DNA from: Deltaproteobacteria bacterium
GTDB taxonomy: Bacteria > Myxococcota > Myxococcia > Myxococcales > JAHFDP01
Length of the DNA: 64,000 bases
Assembly (NCBI GenBank): GCA_023248955.1
Contig: JAHFDP010000001.1
Location: 88,511-152,510, forward strand
Direction of reading: 5' to 3'
A program made the translations under genes and the position numbers. The notes beneath the pieces were generated by a model that was not told where the DNA came from, searched no databases, and was given only the letters and a program-made list of their open reading frames with translations. Shown one piece after another: positions 41,958 through 48,873 of the stretch (the stretch's first letter is position 1; every line of letters begins with the position of its first letter).

Positions 41958-42815
41958 ATGAACCCGAAAACTAGCGCGCTTGAAATCGCCACAAATGCCG
42001 TCACCGTCCGAACAGCCCACCGCTTGAGCGCGAGCGGGACACGCGAGGTGCGTCCCGATCAGATCGCCGTCGAAGAGCCGCTAGAAATTCGCGTCCACGG
42101 CGACTCCATCGCCATCACCATGCGCACGCCCGGTGATGACACCAACTTGGCGCTTGGCTTTCTCTACGCCGAAGGGATCGTGCGATCGATCGACGATGTT
42201 GGCGCGCTTTCACATTGCGGAAGACCCGGCACGCCCGAGTTCGGAAACACCGTGGATCTCATTGCGGCACCTGGCATTGCACTTGATCTCGAGCGCGTGA
42301 GCGCCAGCCGACGTGGAACGCTGATCACCTCGGCCTGCGGCGTTTGCGGACGACGCTCCATCTCCGATGTTCTCGAGGCATGCCGCCCCGTGGAATCCGG
42401 ACCAACGTTTTCCGTACGTACCGTTATCGAGGGCATCGACCAATTGTGCGAGCGGCAACCGGCCTTCGCGCGAACCGGTGGATTGCACGCCGCGGCCTTT
42501 CTCGATGCGGATGGAACGATTGTGTCGAGCGCCGAAGATGTCGGACGACACAACGCCGTCGACAAAGCCACCGGCGCGCTTGTTCGATGGCGACGCGTCG
42601 GGAAAGCCGCGCCGGTCCTGCTCGCGGTGAGTGGCCGCGCCAGCTTCGAGATCGTGCAAAAGGCCGCGCGGGTCGGTGTACGCGCAATCGCCAGCGTTTC
42701 AGCGGCGAGCTCGCTGGCCATCGATCTCGCCGGAGCGATGAACATCACTTTGGCGAGCTTCGTACGCAACGGCGCGTGCACGATTTACACGAACTCCGCG
42801 CGAATACAAACGTGA
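41958..42815 (+). CDS. fdhD: Formate dehydrogenase accessory sulfurtransferase FdhD
   Basis: From the ATG at 41958 the protein is 285 residues (a TTG at 41943 would add five). Family features are VEEPLEIRVHGDSIAITMRTPGDD, LALGFLYAEGIV, the catalytic loop SACGVCGRRS with both Cys, and VGRHNAVDKATG. FdhD passes sulfur from a cysteine desulfurase to the molybdenum cofactor and is needed for FdhF-type enzymes. This fits the nearby YdeP-type gene. Confidence 0.95.
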   Translation: MNPKTSALEIATNAVTVRTAHRLSASGTREVRPDQIAVEEPLEIRVHGDSIAITMRTPGDDTNLALGFLYAEGIVRSIDDVGALSHCGRPGTPEFGNTVDLIAAPGIALDLERVSASRRGTLITSACGVCGRRSISDVLEACRPVESGPTFSVRTVIEGIDQLCERQPAFARTGGLHAAAFLDADGTIVSSAEDVGRHNAVDKATGALVRWRRVGKAAPVLLAVSGRASFEIVQKAARVGVRAIASVSAASSLAIDLAGAMNITLASFVRNGACTIYTNSARIQT

Positions 42816-42822
42816 TCGGTTG

Positions 42823-44004
42823 TTAGACGACGTCGTTCAGAAACGACCTCCCCGGTCCGGCTACCGGCAAACCGAAAAAGGCACGTGTGGTCTGCGCCAA
42901 ATCCGCGAACGAGCCGCGCGTGCCCAAATCGCTACCGCGCGATCGCGACGGCGCATAGCAGACCAGCGGCACATATTCGCGCGTGTGATCGGTCCCCGGC
43001 GCGGTGGGATCATTGCCATGATCGCCGGTCAACACGAGAAGATCGCCGGGAGACAACGCCTGCGCAATCGACGGCAGCGCGACATCGATCTCTTGCATCG
43101 CACGCGCGTAACCAGCCGCGTCGCGCCGATGGCCGAAGAGCATGTCAGTATCGACCAGATTCACGAAGAGAAGGCCACCGTGCGGCTCCCGCGCCAACTC
43201 TGCGAGTAGCGCGGGCGTTCGCGCCAAACCATCCGCATTCCCCTCGGTGTGAATTTCGCGCGTCATGCCGCGGTGATCGTAAATGTCCGGAATTTTTCCG
43301 ACGCCCCACACTGGAACGCCGCGCGCCTTGAGCACGTCCAGCGCCGTCTCCGTTGGGCAGGACATGGAAAAGTCGCGGCGGTTGTAGGTGCGCACGAACT
43401 TTCCGTCCGGCGTCGTCACAAACGGCCGCGCGATCACACGGGCAATGCGCAGCGGATCAACGAGGCGCCGCGCTGTTTCGCACCACGCATAAAGTTTTTC
43501 GAGCGGAACGACGCTTTCATGCGCGGCGATTTGAAACACCGAATCGCCAGACGTGTAGACGATCGGAAACCCCGTGCGGAGATGCTCCGCACCGAGCTCC
43601 ACGAGTATCTGCGTGCCACTGGCCGCGCGGTTTCCGAGAACGCCACCGCAACCCGTCTCGCGAACAAAAGCGTCGATGAGCGTTTTCGAAAAGCCGTTGG
43701 GGTTGAGTGCGAACCCGCGATCTAGCACCACGCCCATCATCTCCCAATGGCCAGTGGTGGTGTCCTTACCTTCCGAGCGTTCCGCCATTTTGCCGAAAGA
43801 TCCGCTTGGCGTCACGTTCGTGGCCACGCCGTCGATGGACGCGATGTTGCCAAGACCCCAACGCTGGAGTGTCGGCAGTCGCAGTCCGCCTACGGCCCGC
43901 GCGCAATTCTGCGTGGTTGCGGATCCCGTATCGCCGTACGCGGCTGCGTCGGGCAGCGCGCCAATTCCCCAAGCGTCGATGACGATGATGCAGAGTTTCG
44001 GCAT
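42823..44004 (-). CDS. deoB: Phosphopentomutase
   Basis: From the ATG at 44002-44004 the protein is 393 residues, the normal DeoB size. The alkaline-phosphatase-superfamily metal sites are visible: IIVIDAWGIGALPDA at the N-terminus, then LTGDHGNDPTAPGTDHTREY near the C-terminus, with TTTGHWEMMG and YTSGDSVFQIAAHE between. It converts (deoxy)ribose-1-phosphate to the 5-phosphate. It lies 29 bp downstream of deoC, so the two enzymes act in sequence on deoxynucleoside-derived sugar. Confidence 0.95.
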   Translation of the reverse strand: MPKLCIIVIDAWGIGALPDAAAYGDTGSATTQNCARAVGGLRLPTLQRWGLGNIASIDGVATNVTPSGSFGKMAERSEGKDTTTGHWEMMGVVLDRGFALNPNGFSKTLIDAFVRETGCGGVLGNRAASGTQILVELGAEHLRTGFPIVYTSGDSVFQIAAHESVVPLEKLYAWCETARRLVDPLRIARVIARPFVTTPDGKFVRTYNRRDFSMSCPTETALDVLKARGVPVWGVGKIPDIYDHRGMTREIHTEGNADGLARTPALLAELAREPHGGLLFVNLVDTDMLFGHRRDAAGYARAMQEIDVALPSIAQALSPGDLLVLTGDHGNDPTAPGTDHTREYVPLVCYAPSRSRGSDLGTRGSFADLAQTTRAFFGLPVAGPGRSFLNDVV

Positions 44005-44033
44005 GATTACATCCGAATCACGTTGTAATACGC

Positions 44034-44930
44034 CTAGTATTTCGCGTTGCTCTTCTGTCCAGTCACGATCGCCACCGAAGCACTGGCGCCCAAACGATCG
44101 GCGCCGGCAGCCAACATCTTCTGCGCGTCTTCCGTCGAGCGAATGCCGCCCGATGCCTTCACGCCCATTTCCGGTCCCACCACCCGCCGCATCAGCGTGA
44201 CGTCTTCCGCCGTCGCCCCACCGCCGGAAAATCCGGTCGATGTCTTCACAAACGCCGCGCCCGCGCACTTCGAGAGCGCGCAGGCGATGATCTTTTCTTC
44301 CTGCGACAGAAGATTCGTTTCCAAAATCACTTTCACCGGGCGAGGCGCGCTGGCGCGAACCACGGCGGCAATGTCTTCTTGCACGTAACCGTAATCCTTG
44401 CCCTTGAGCGCGCCGATGTTGAGCACCATGTCGATCTCTTGCGCACCACAGCGAACCGCTTCGCGCGCCTCGAAGGCCTTCGCACCTGTAACCGCGGCAC
44501 CAAGTGGAAACCCAACCACCGCAATCGCTTTCACGGAGCTCCCCGCCAGGAGCCGAGCCGCGGTGCCCACCATTCCGCTGTTCACACACACCGTCGCGAA
44601 GTGGTGCTGCCGCGCCTCGGCGCAGAGTTTGGCGACTTCTTCGGGAGTGGCGTCGGGCTTGAGGAGCGTGTGATCGATGTGCGACGCGATGTCGCCGCTG
44701 CTGCGCTGCTCGCCCAGCACCGTGCCTACGCGCGCCGCGCCCATGTCCGCAAGCAATCGTGGGCCGCAATTCGATCGCCCTGTGCAGGGTGTGCAGCCGC
44801 CGCTGTCGCATGCCTGAGGAGAAGAACCCGCCGTACAGGGTTCTTCGCCCCCCACGCGCTTCGCATTCATGCGCGCGAGCGCGCGCTCCGCGATCAGATC
44901 AGCCAAAGCATCGAGATCTTCACTCTGCAT
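44034..44930 (-). CDS. deoC: Deoxyribose-phosphate aldolase with N-terminal extension (possible microcompartment targeting)
   Basis: This 298-residue protein cleaves deoxyribose-5-phosphate to acetaldehyde and glyceraldehyde-3-phosphate. The core (about 78-298) has IDHTLLKPDATPEEV, FATVCVNSGMV, DMVLNIGALKG, VKVILETNLL, FVKTSTGF with the Schiff-base Lys, and KASGGIRS. Unlike ordinary DeoC (about 220-260 residues), it carries about 75 extra N-terminal residues: an amphipathic helix (EDLDALADLIAERALARM) followed by a Cys/Gly-rich linker with about five Cys. Short amphipathic N-terminal helices are typical of microcompartment cargo, and shell-vertex genes lie about 4 kb away. Confidence 0.93.
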   Translation of the reverse strand: MQSEDLDALADLIAERALARMNAKRVGGEEPCTAGSSPQACDSGGCTPCTGRSNCGPRLLADMGAARVGTVLGEQRSSGDIASHIDHTLLKPDATPEEVAKLCAEARQHHFATVCVNSGMVGTAARLLAGSSVKAIAVVGFPLGAAVTGAKAFEAREAVRCGAQEIDMVLNIGALKGKDYGYVQEDIAAVVRASAPRPVKVILETNLLSQEEKIIACALSKCAGAAFVKTSTGFSGGGATAEDVTLMRRVVGPEMGVKASGGIRSTEDAQKMLAAGADRLGASASVAIVTGQKSNAKY

Positions 44931-45051
44931 CGAGCGCTGAAACTACCCAACAGGCTCGGTGCCCGCAAGCGGCGACGACCACGCCTCAGTCGTTTACGCG
45001 GCCCCATCCCCCATGCGTTCGCCGCATGCGCAATTGAAACAATCGCGGTTT

Positions 45052-45087
45052 GTCTCAATTTGAGACGTGCAGTCTCAAATTGAGACT
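45052..45087. promoter_or_regulatory. Twin palindromes, possible operator upstream of deoC-deoB
   Basis: GTCTCAATTTGAGAC (45052-45066) and AGTCTCAAATTGAGACT (45071-45087) are perfect palindromes with the same arms, centred 20 bp apart, about two helical turns. They lie about 120 bp upstream of the deoC start on the other strand, and about 390 bp upstream of the gene at 45479. Spacing and symmetry are what a cooperative dimeric repressor would use. No regulator gene is adjacent. Confidence 0.6.
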
Positions 45088-45120
45088 CAAGAGCACGCGC
45101 CATTCGAAACAGTCGCCCAT

Positions 45121-45354
45121 GCATTCAGAGCAGGTGCACCTGTCGTGAAAACAGCACCATCTGCATTCGAAGCAGCGGCACCTGTCATGAAAGCAGCACC
45201 ATCTGCATTCGAAGCAGCGGCACCTGTCATGAAAGCAGCACCATCTGCATTCGAAGCAGCGGCACCTGCCATGAAAGCAGCACCATCTGCATTCGAAGCA
45301 ACTGCACCTGTCATGAAAGCAGCGCCACCTGCATTCGAAGCAGCTGCACATAGC
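45121..45354. repeat. 42-bp tandem repeat array, five units plus a partial sixth
   Basis: Units begin at 45121, 45163, 45205, 45247, 45289 and (partial) 45331, each starting GCATTCGAAGCAGC and continuing through TGTCATGAAAGCAGCACC. The first and last units are the most diverged. The period is a multiple of three, so frames stay open on both strands (plus: 14-residue Ala/Pro-rich repeat; minus: Cys/Arg/Trp-rich). Neither has a convincing start, so it is recorded as a repeat. There are no spacers, so it is not a CRISPR. The rest of the spacer 44931-45478 holds only the palindromes. Confidence 0.85.
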
Positions 45355-45478
45355 TGGGGCGCAACCGCGCTTGAATTTGAAGCAGCTGACGGGTCTCGAT
45401 TCTCTCGGCCTATCGTTTGCAGTCATCCGCAGCGAACGCCACCGATATCCGGTGGCACAACCCACGCAAGGATCGCCA

Positions 45479-46018
45479 ATGTCAATGTCACTGATGTCGT
45501 TTAGAAACAAACCGACCCTCGAACGCCGCCTTCGCCAAACCATCGATTGGCTAAAAACCCTGGCACCGAACACGAAACTTACCCTCAACGGAAAACCCCT
45601 TACGCCGCCGCGCGTGATTCAAGCTTTCAAGTCAGTACTGATAACGCTTAACGAGGTCGATGCTGCGCATGCGAATTACAGAACGACCCTCGATCGGTGG
45701 CACCAGGTGCAAATCGCCTCGCGGCCACTCTTTTTCAGCGTCCAAGACTTAGCGCGCGCAATGTATGGAAAGAGTAGCCCGATGCTTGCGCAGGCCGGTT
45801 TTCGGTCCTCCGGACGGCAGCGCCAGTCCGTAGAGACGAAGGCACAAGCATTGGAAAGGAGTCGGGCAACGCGCCAAGCGCGCCACACGATGGGAGCGCG
45901 GCAAAGAGACCTGGTCAAAGGAATCCCCGAGGCAACGATCCATTCGTCGCCGGCGGCTGTTCCGACGACGAATGGCATGCATAACGGCGCGGCGAACGCC
46001 GCCGTGTTGCCATCGTAA
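45479..46018 (+). CDS. Hypothetical protein of a family common in environmental bacteria
   Basis: From the ATG at 45479 (AAGGA upstream) the protein is 179 residues. It is helical and basic: TLERRLRQTIDWLKTLAPNT, LTLNGKPLTPPRVIQAF, LTLNEVDAAHANYRTTLDRW, then ARAMYGKSSPMLAQAGF and SRATRQARHTMGARQRDLVKG. From memory, the ending (ATR-ARHTxGxRQ followed by a Gly) recurs in many hypothetical proteins of myxobacteria, Planctomycetes and Acidobacteria, with no known function. The last 30 residues are low complexity. A strong terminator follows. The tandem repeat lies immediately upstream. Confidence 0.7.
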   Translation: MSMSLMSFRNKPTLERRLRQTIDWLKTLAPNTKLTLNGKPLTPPRVIQAFKSVLITLNEVDAAHANYRTTLDRWHQVQIASRPLFFSVQDLARAMYGKSSPMLAQAGFRSSGRQRQSVETKAQALERSRATRQARHTMGARQRDLVKGIPEATIHSSPAAVPTTNGMHNGAANAAVLPS

Positions 46019-46026
46019 AGGGCCGA

Positions 46027-46058
46027 GGCAGCACCGGTTCGAAGAGACCGGTGCTGCC
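46027..46058 (+). terminator. Terminator hairpin after the 45479-46018 gene
   Basis: GGCAGCACCGGT (46027-46038) and ACCGGTGCTGCC (46047-46058) form a perfect 12-bp stem with an 8-nt loop, followed by TTT 9 bp after the stop codon. The next gene is convergent, so the hairpin may serve both strands. Confidence 0.8.
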
Positions 46059-46088
46059 TTTGGAACCAAGGTTTTTAGGGAGCGCTGC

Positions 46089-47672
46089 TCAGTCTTGACT
46101 GGTCGAACCAGACGCGGTCAGGACAGTCGATGATCCACAGCTCGTAAGCGTCGGCCGAGGCTCTCTTCCCCAATATCCGCATTCAATCGTTTCCACTTCG
46201 GTAGAAGTGCAACCAAGCTGTCGATAGACTTCCGCGTCGATCGCCCGCTCGAGTTGAATCGCGTCTTCAAAAGAAGCATTCGCCCGCTCGCGGCCCAGCA
46301 CGCCGAGACGCTCCAAATCATGCGGCACCGGTAACGTCGACAGCGTCGTCGGGCGCACATTCACATCGGTGTAGTGCAACTTGTAGAGACGGTTAATCGG
46401 TGCCGAGCAGAGCCATGCGGTCAGCGCGAAGGCGTTTTCTGCACTCGCCGCCACAAGATAGCTCAGCGAATCAAGGCACACCTCTCCATTGAGAGCGGGC
46501 GCCGCCTCGATCCACCGAGCGGAAGGCCGCGCGGAATTGGTCCGAATGCGTTGCACCACCACGCGCAGGGCGCGCTGACGCTCGAGATTTTTCCGGTGCT
46601 TGGAAGCGATCGCGGTCAGCCACTTCGGCCTTTTCCTGAGCAAAAACGGTTGCACGTCTTCGCCACCGATGAGCGGCAACAGGCCACTTTCCCGCGAAAC
46701 GAATCGTCCGTTGTCTCCGGTGCGCAATCCATAAAAAACGCGATGGCGATCGCCTAGCGTTGGCATCAACGCAAGTCGCTCGCATAGCAACTGCTCCGTA
46801 TCGGTACGATAGAGCCACCATCCGCGTTCCGCCTGAGCCGCGAGCGAGCGCTGCGAAACGTACCGCGCACTTTTTCCGTCGCTCCAAATCGTCGCGTCCA
46901 GCGCCTCGCTTCCGTTCCGCAGCGCCAGCACATGCACGCGCGTGTCCTTCGCTGTTCGGAAGGCCTTTCCCAGATCGTGTACAGAAAGCACCGCGGCATG
47001 CGCGGTAATCGACACGCGTAGGCCTGTTCCTGCGCGGCTAGTAAGCCACGTGTCCGGCAGCACCAACGCCACGGTTCCGTGCGGCGCGCACAACTCCAGC
47101 GCGCGAAGGGTGAAGGCCGAGAAGCGATCGATCTCCCCCGAAAGCGTTGGAAACCGCGCCGAGAGCCGCATGCGCGCCTGGGCGCCGTTGGTACCGTAAG
47201 GCGGATTGCCAACAACCAGATGCGCACGCGGCACGTGGAGCGTCGCCTCCAGCGCATCGGCAACGACGAGACATTTTCGCAAGTTACGCGCTTCAATCTC
47301 CGTCGGGCGATCGACGGAAGCTTGCAAGAGCAACGCTTGCGCGGCCACTTGAAGCGCATCCGGATCGAGATCGATTCCGTGGAGCGCAGCCAACGCGGTG
47401 GCCCACGGACGCGGCGTTCCTCGCGCGGCCAAGAGCGCGGCCACACGTGCATGCGCACCGAGGAGAAACGCACCCGCGCCCGCTGCTGGGTCGAGCACGC
47501 GGAGCCGCGTGGGATCGCCGCATGCTTCGAGCGCACCATCCAGCGTCGCATCCAGCGCGACGTCCACAGCGGCTGGTGGCGTGTAAAAGACGCCGCGGCT
47601 TTTTCGATCGGGCGCCGCAACCCGCGCTTCGTGCGCATCCACCAGCGCGCGCGCGGCGGCGTTGATGGTCAA
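46089..47672 (-). CDS. N6-adenine DNA methyltransferase (TaqI/Eco57I-like), orphan
   Basis: This 527-residue protein uses a TTG start that overlaps the aldolase stop (TTGA). It contains RGVFYTPPAAVDV, the SAM-binding motif DPAAGAGAFLLGAHA, GIDLDPDAL, and the catalytic VVGNPPYG (NPPY, N6-adenine type). The C-terminal 230 residues contain RTGDNGRFVSRESGLLPLI and the tail block LHYTDVNVRPTTLSTLPVP, typical of TaqI-like specificity domains. No restriction nuclease is adjacent. Its place at the end of the microcompartment-aldolase operon is unusual. It may regulate rather than restrict; this is inference. Confidence 0.87.
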   Translation of the reverse strand: MTINAAARALVDAHEARVAAPDRKSRGVFYTPPAAVDVALDATLDGALEACGDPTRLRVLDPAAGAGAFLLGAHARVAALLAARGTPRPWATALAALHGIDLDPDALQVAAQALLLQASVDRPTEIEARNLRKCLVVADALEATLHVPRAHLVVGNPPYGTNGAQARMRLSARFPTLSGEIDRFSAFTLRALELCAPHGTVALVLPDTWLTSRAGTGLRVSITAHAAVLSVHDLGKAFRTAKDTRVHVLALRNGSEALDATIWSDGKSARYVSQRSLAAQAERGWWLYRTDTEQLLCERLALMPTLGDRHRVFYGLRTGDNGRFVSRESGLLPLIGGEDVQPFLLRKRPKWLTAIASKHRKNLERQRALRVVVQRIRTNSARPSARWIEAAPALNGEVCLDSLSYLVAASAENAFALTAWLCSAPINRLYKLHYTDVNVRPTTLSTLPVPHDLERLGVLGRERANASFEDAIQLERAIDAEVYRQLGCTSTEVETIECGYWGREPRPTLTSCGSSTVLTASGSTSQD

Positions 47673-48322
47673 GCTCCTTTGGGACCGAGACCCACTTTGC
47701 GGCGCGCTTCCAGAAGGAAGGCAACGTGTTCGCGCGAGAGCGGATGGGCGCCACCGAGCGCACGCGCTGCGAGGAGAATTTTGGCGTAATGCTCGACCAG
47801 CTCCATGCGCAGGTAGGCCCGCTCCAGCGAATCGCCGAGCGTGATCGCACCATTTCCGCAGAGCAGCATCGCGTCGTACTCCGCCGCTAGCCGTGCCACT
47901 GCTGCTGCGCTCTCCGGCGACTTTGGCATCGTCAGCGGCGCCGAGGGAACAAACCCCAGCGACACCGCCACTTCCGGCATCACGGGAGTGCCCATCTCCA
48001 CACCTGCAACGCCGAATGCGGTCGCCGTCGGCGGATGCGCGTGCACAACCGCCTGCGTTTCGGGGCGCGCGCGGTACACGGCCAGATGCAGATCCAACTC
48101 GCTCGGTGGCTTGCGGGTCCCCTCGAGGACCTGGCCGCTGAGATCGATGAGCACCAGCCCCGCTTCGTCCGTGTCGGCTTTCGAAATCGCCGTTGGCGTG
48201 ATGAGGATCCGCTCATGCCCAGCGCGCGCGGAAATGTTGCCGTCGTGGTTGGCGATCCAACCCGAGGCGTGCATGCGACGCGCGTAGTGCGCCAAATCGT
48301 GACGGAGCTTGGGCGAAATCAT
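47669..48322 (-). CDS. Class II aldolase/adducin family protein (fuculose-phosphate-aldolase-like)
   Basis: This 217-residue protein has [29 protein letters not shown] with two zinc-binding His, MPEVAVSL and [18 protein letters not shown], the plan of L-fuculose-/rhamnulose-phosphate aldolases that make lactaldehyde and dihydroxyacetone phosphate. Where the family normally has the third zinc His (LxxHG), this protein reads [11 protein letters not shown], so that ligand is Asn. Activity may be altered. It overlaps EutN upstream and the methyltransferase downstream by 4 bp each. Class II aldolases are known partners of fucose/rhamnose microcompartments. Confidence 0.85.
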   Translation of the reverse strand: MISPKLRHDLAHYARRMHASGWIANHDGNISARAGHERILITPTAISKADTDEAGLVLIDLSGQVLEGTRKPPSELDLHLAVYRARPETQAVVHAHPPTATAFGVAGVEMGTPVMPEVAVSLGFVPSAPLTMPKSPESAAAVARLAAEYDAMLLCGNGAITLGDSLERAYLRMELVEHYAKILLAARALGGAHPLSREHVAFLLEARRKVGLGPKGA

Positions 48323-48588
48323 TTTGAGATCTCCACGTTGTCCACCACGCCGACAATGAGCGATCGGATCGGTGGCGCTGCTTTGAGAATCTGCCGCACG
48401 CCGCCGCCTTCGCTCATCACCAGAACCAAGTCACCTTCGCCGGCCTGCGCATGATCGACGGCTAAGAAACTAGCGCCTTGTGGCTGCAATAGTTCGTTGA
48501 TCGCTTGTACGACAAGCAAAGTTCGCCCGTCGTAACCGGGGTGGTGCGCTGACGCCACCACGTTTCCCAGAACGCGACAGAGTCTCAC
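48319..48588 (-). CDS. Bacterial microcompartment vertex protein, EutN/CcmL family (BMC-P), copy 1
   Basis: This 89-residue protein starts [21 protein letters not shown], followed by [38 protein letters not shown] and [10 protein letters not shown]. These are the standard blocks of EutN/CcmL proteins, which form pentamers that cap shell vertices. Length matches the family. It overlaps the second EutN gene upstream and the aldolase gene downstream by 4 bp each. No hexameric BMC-H or trimeric BMC-T gene is in the window, so the rest of the shell must be encoded elsewhere if it exists. Confidence 0.92.
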   Translation of the reverse strand: MRLCRVLGNVVASAHHPGYDGRTLLVVQAINELLQPQGASFLAVDHAQAGEGDLVLVMSEGGGVRQILKAAPPIRSLIVGVVDNVEISK

Positions 48589-48863
48589 TTGGCGGATCCG
48601 TGAATCGTGACCGCATCAACGATCCCGACAATCGCCGCATCGACCGGTACGAACGTCTGAGGCAAAGCCAATGCTGCTTCGCGCGATCCCACCAGCGTCA
48701 CGACATCACCGGGGCCTGCACTCACCGTGTCGCAGGCCACCTCCGGCCCACCGACCGCTCTTTGCTGTCCGTCGAGCGGCTGAACCAAGAGTAAACGCAC
48801 GCCCGAAAGTCCCGGCACTTTGCGCTCGGCGACCACGCTTCCCAGGACACGTCCCAAGTACAT
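48585..48863 (-). CDS. Bacterial microcompartment vertex protein, EutN/CcmL family (BMC-P), copy 2
   Basis: From the ATG at 48861-48863 (AAAAGGG upstream) the protein is 92 residues: [60 protein letters not shown] and [12 protein letters not shown]. These match EutN/CcmL vertex pentamers. It differs clearly from copy 1, as in systems where several BMC-P types are used together. A longer frame upstream runs into the AgmX/GltJ-like gene and is rejected. The start lies 10 bp after that gene's stop, so all may be one transcript. Confidence 0.92.
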   Translation of the reverse strand: MYLGRVLGSVVAERKVPGLSGVRLLLVQPLDGQQRAVGGPEVACDTVSAGPGDVVTLVGSREAALALPQTFVPVDAAIVGIVDAVTIHGSAK

Positions 48864-48873
48864 GCTTGCCCTT

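Noticed and set aside
44005..44811. Upstream extension of the deoB frame
   Set aside because: It runs across deoC in another frame and is low-complexity Arg/Gly sequence; the ATG at 44004 begins the conserved DeoB N-terminus.
45121..45354. CRISPR array
   Set aside because: The 42-bp units are directly adjacent without unique spacers, and no cas gene is present.
45067..45504. Plus-strand Ala/Pro-rich repeat protein
   Set aside because: It would start at a GTG between the twin palindromes and overlaps the next gene by 26 bp. Possible but not supported enough to call.
45055..45588. Minus-strand Cys/Arg/Trp-rich repeat protein over the 42-bp repeats
   Set aside because: The repeat period keeps all frames open. 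The frame has no ribosome site or family and overlaps the start of the 45479 gene.
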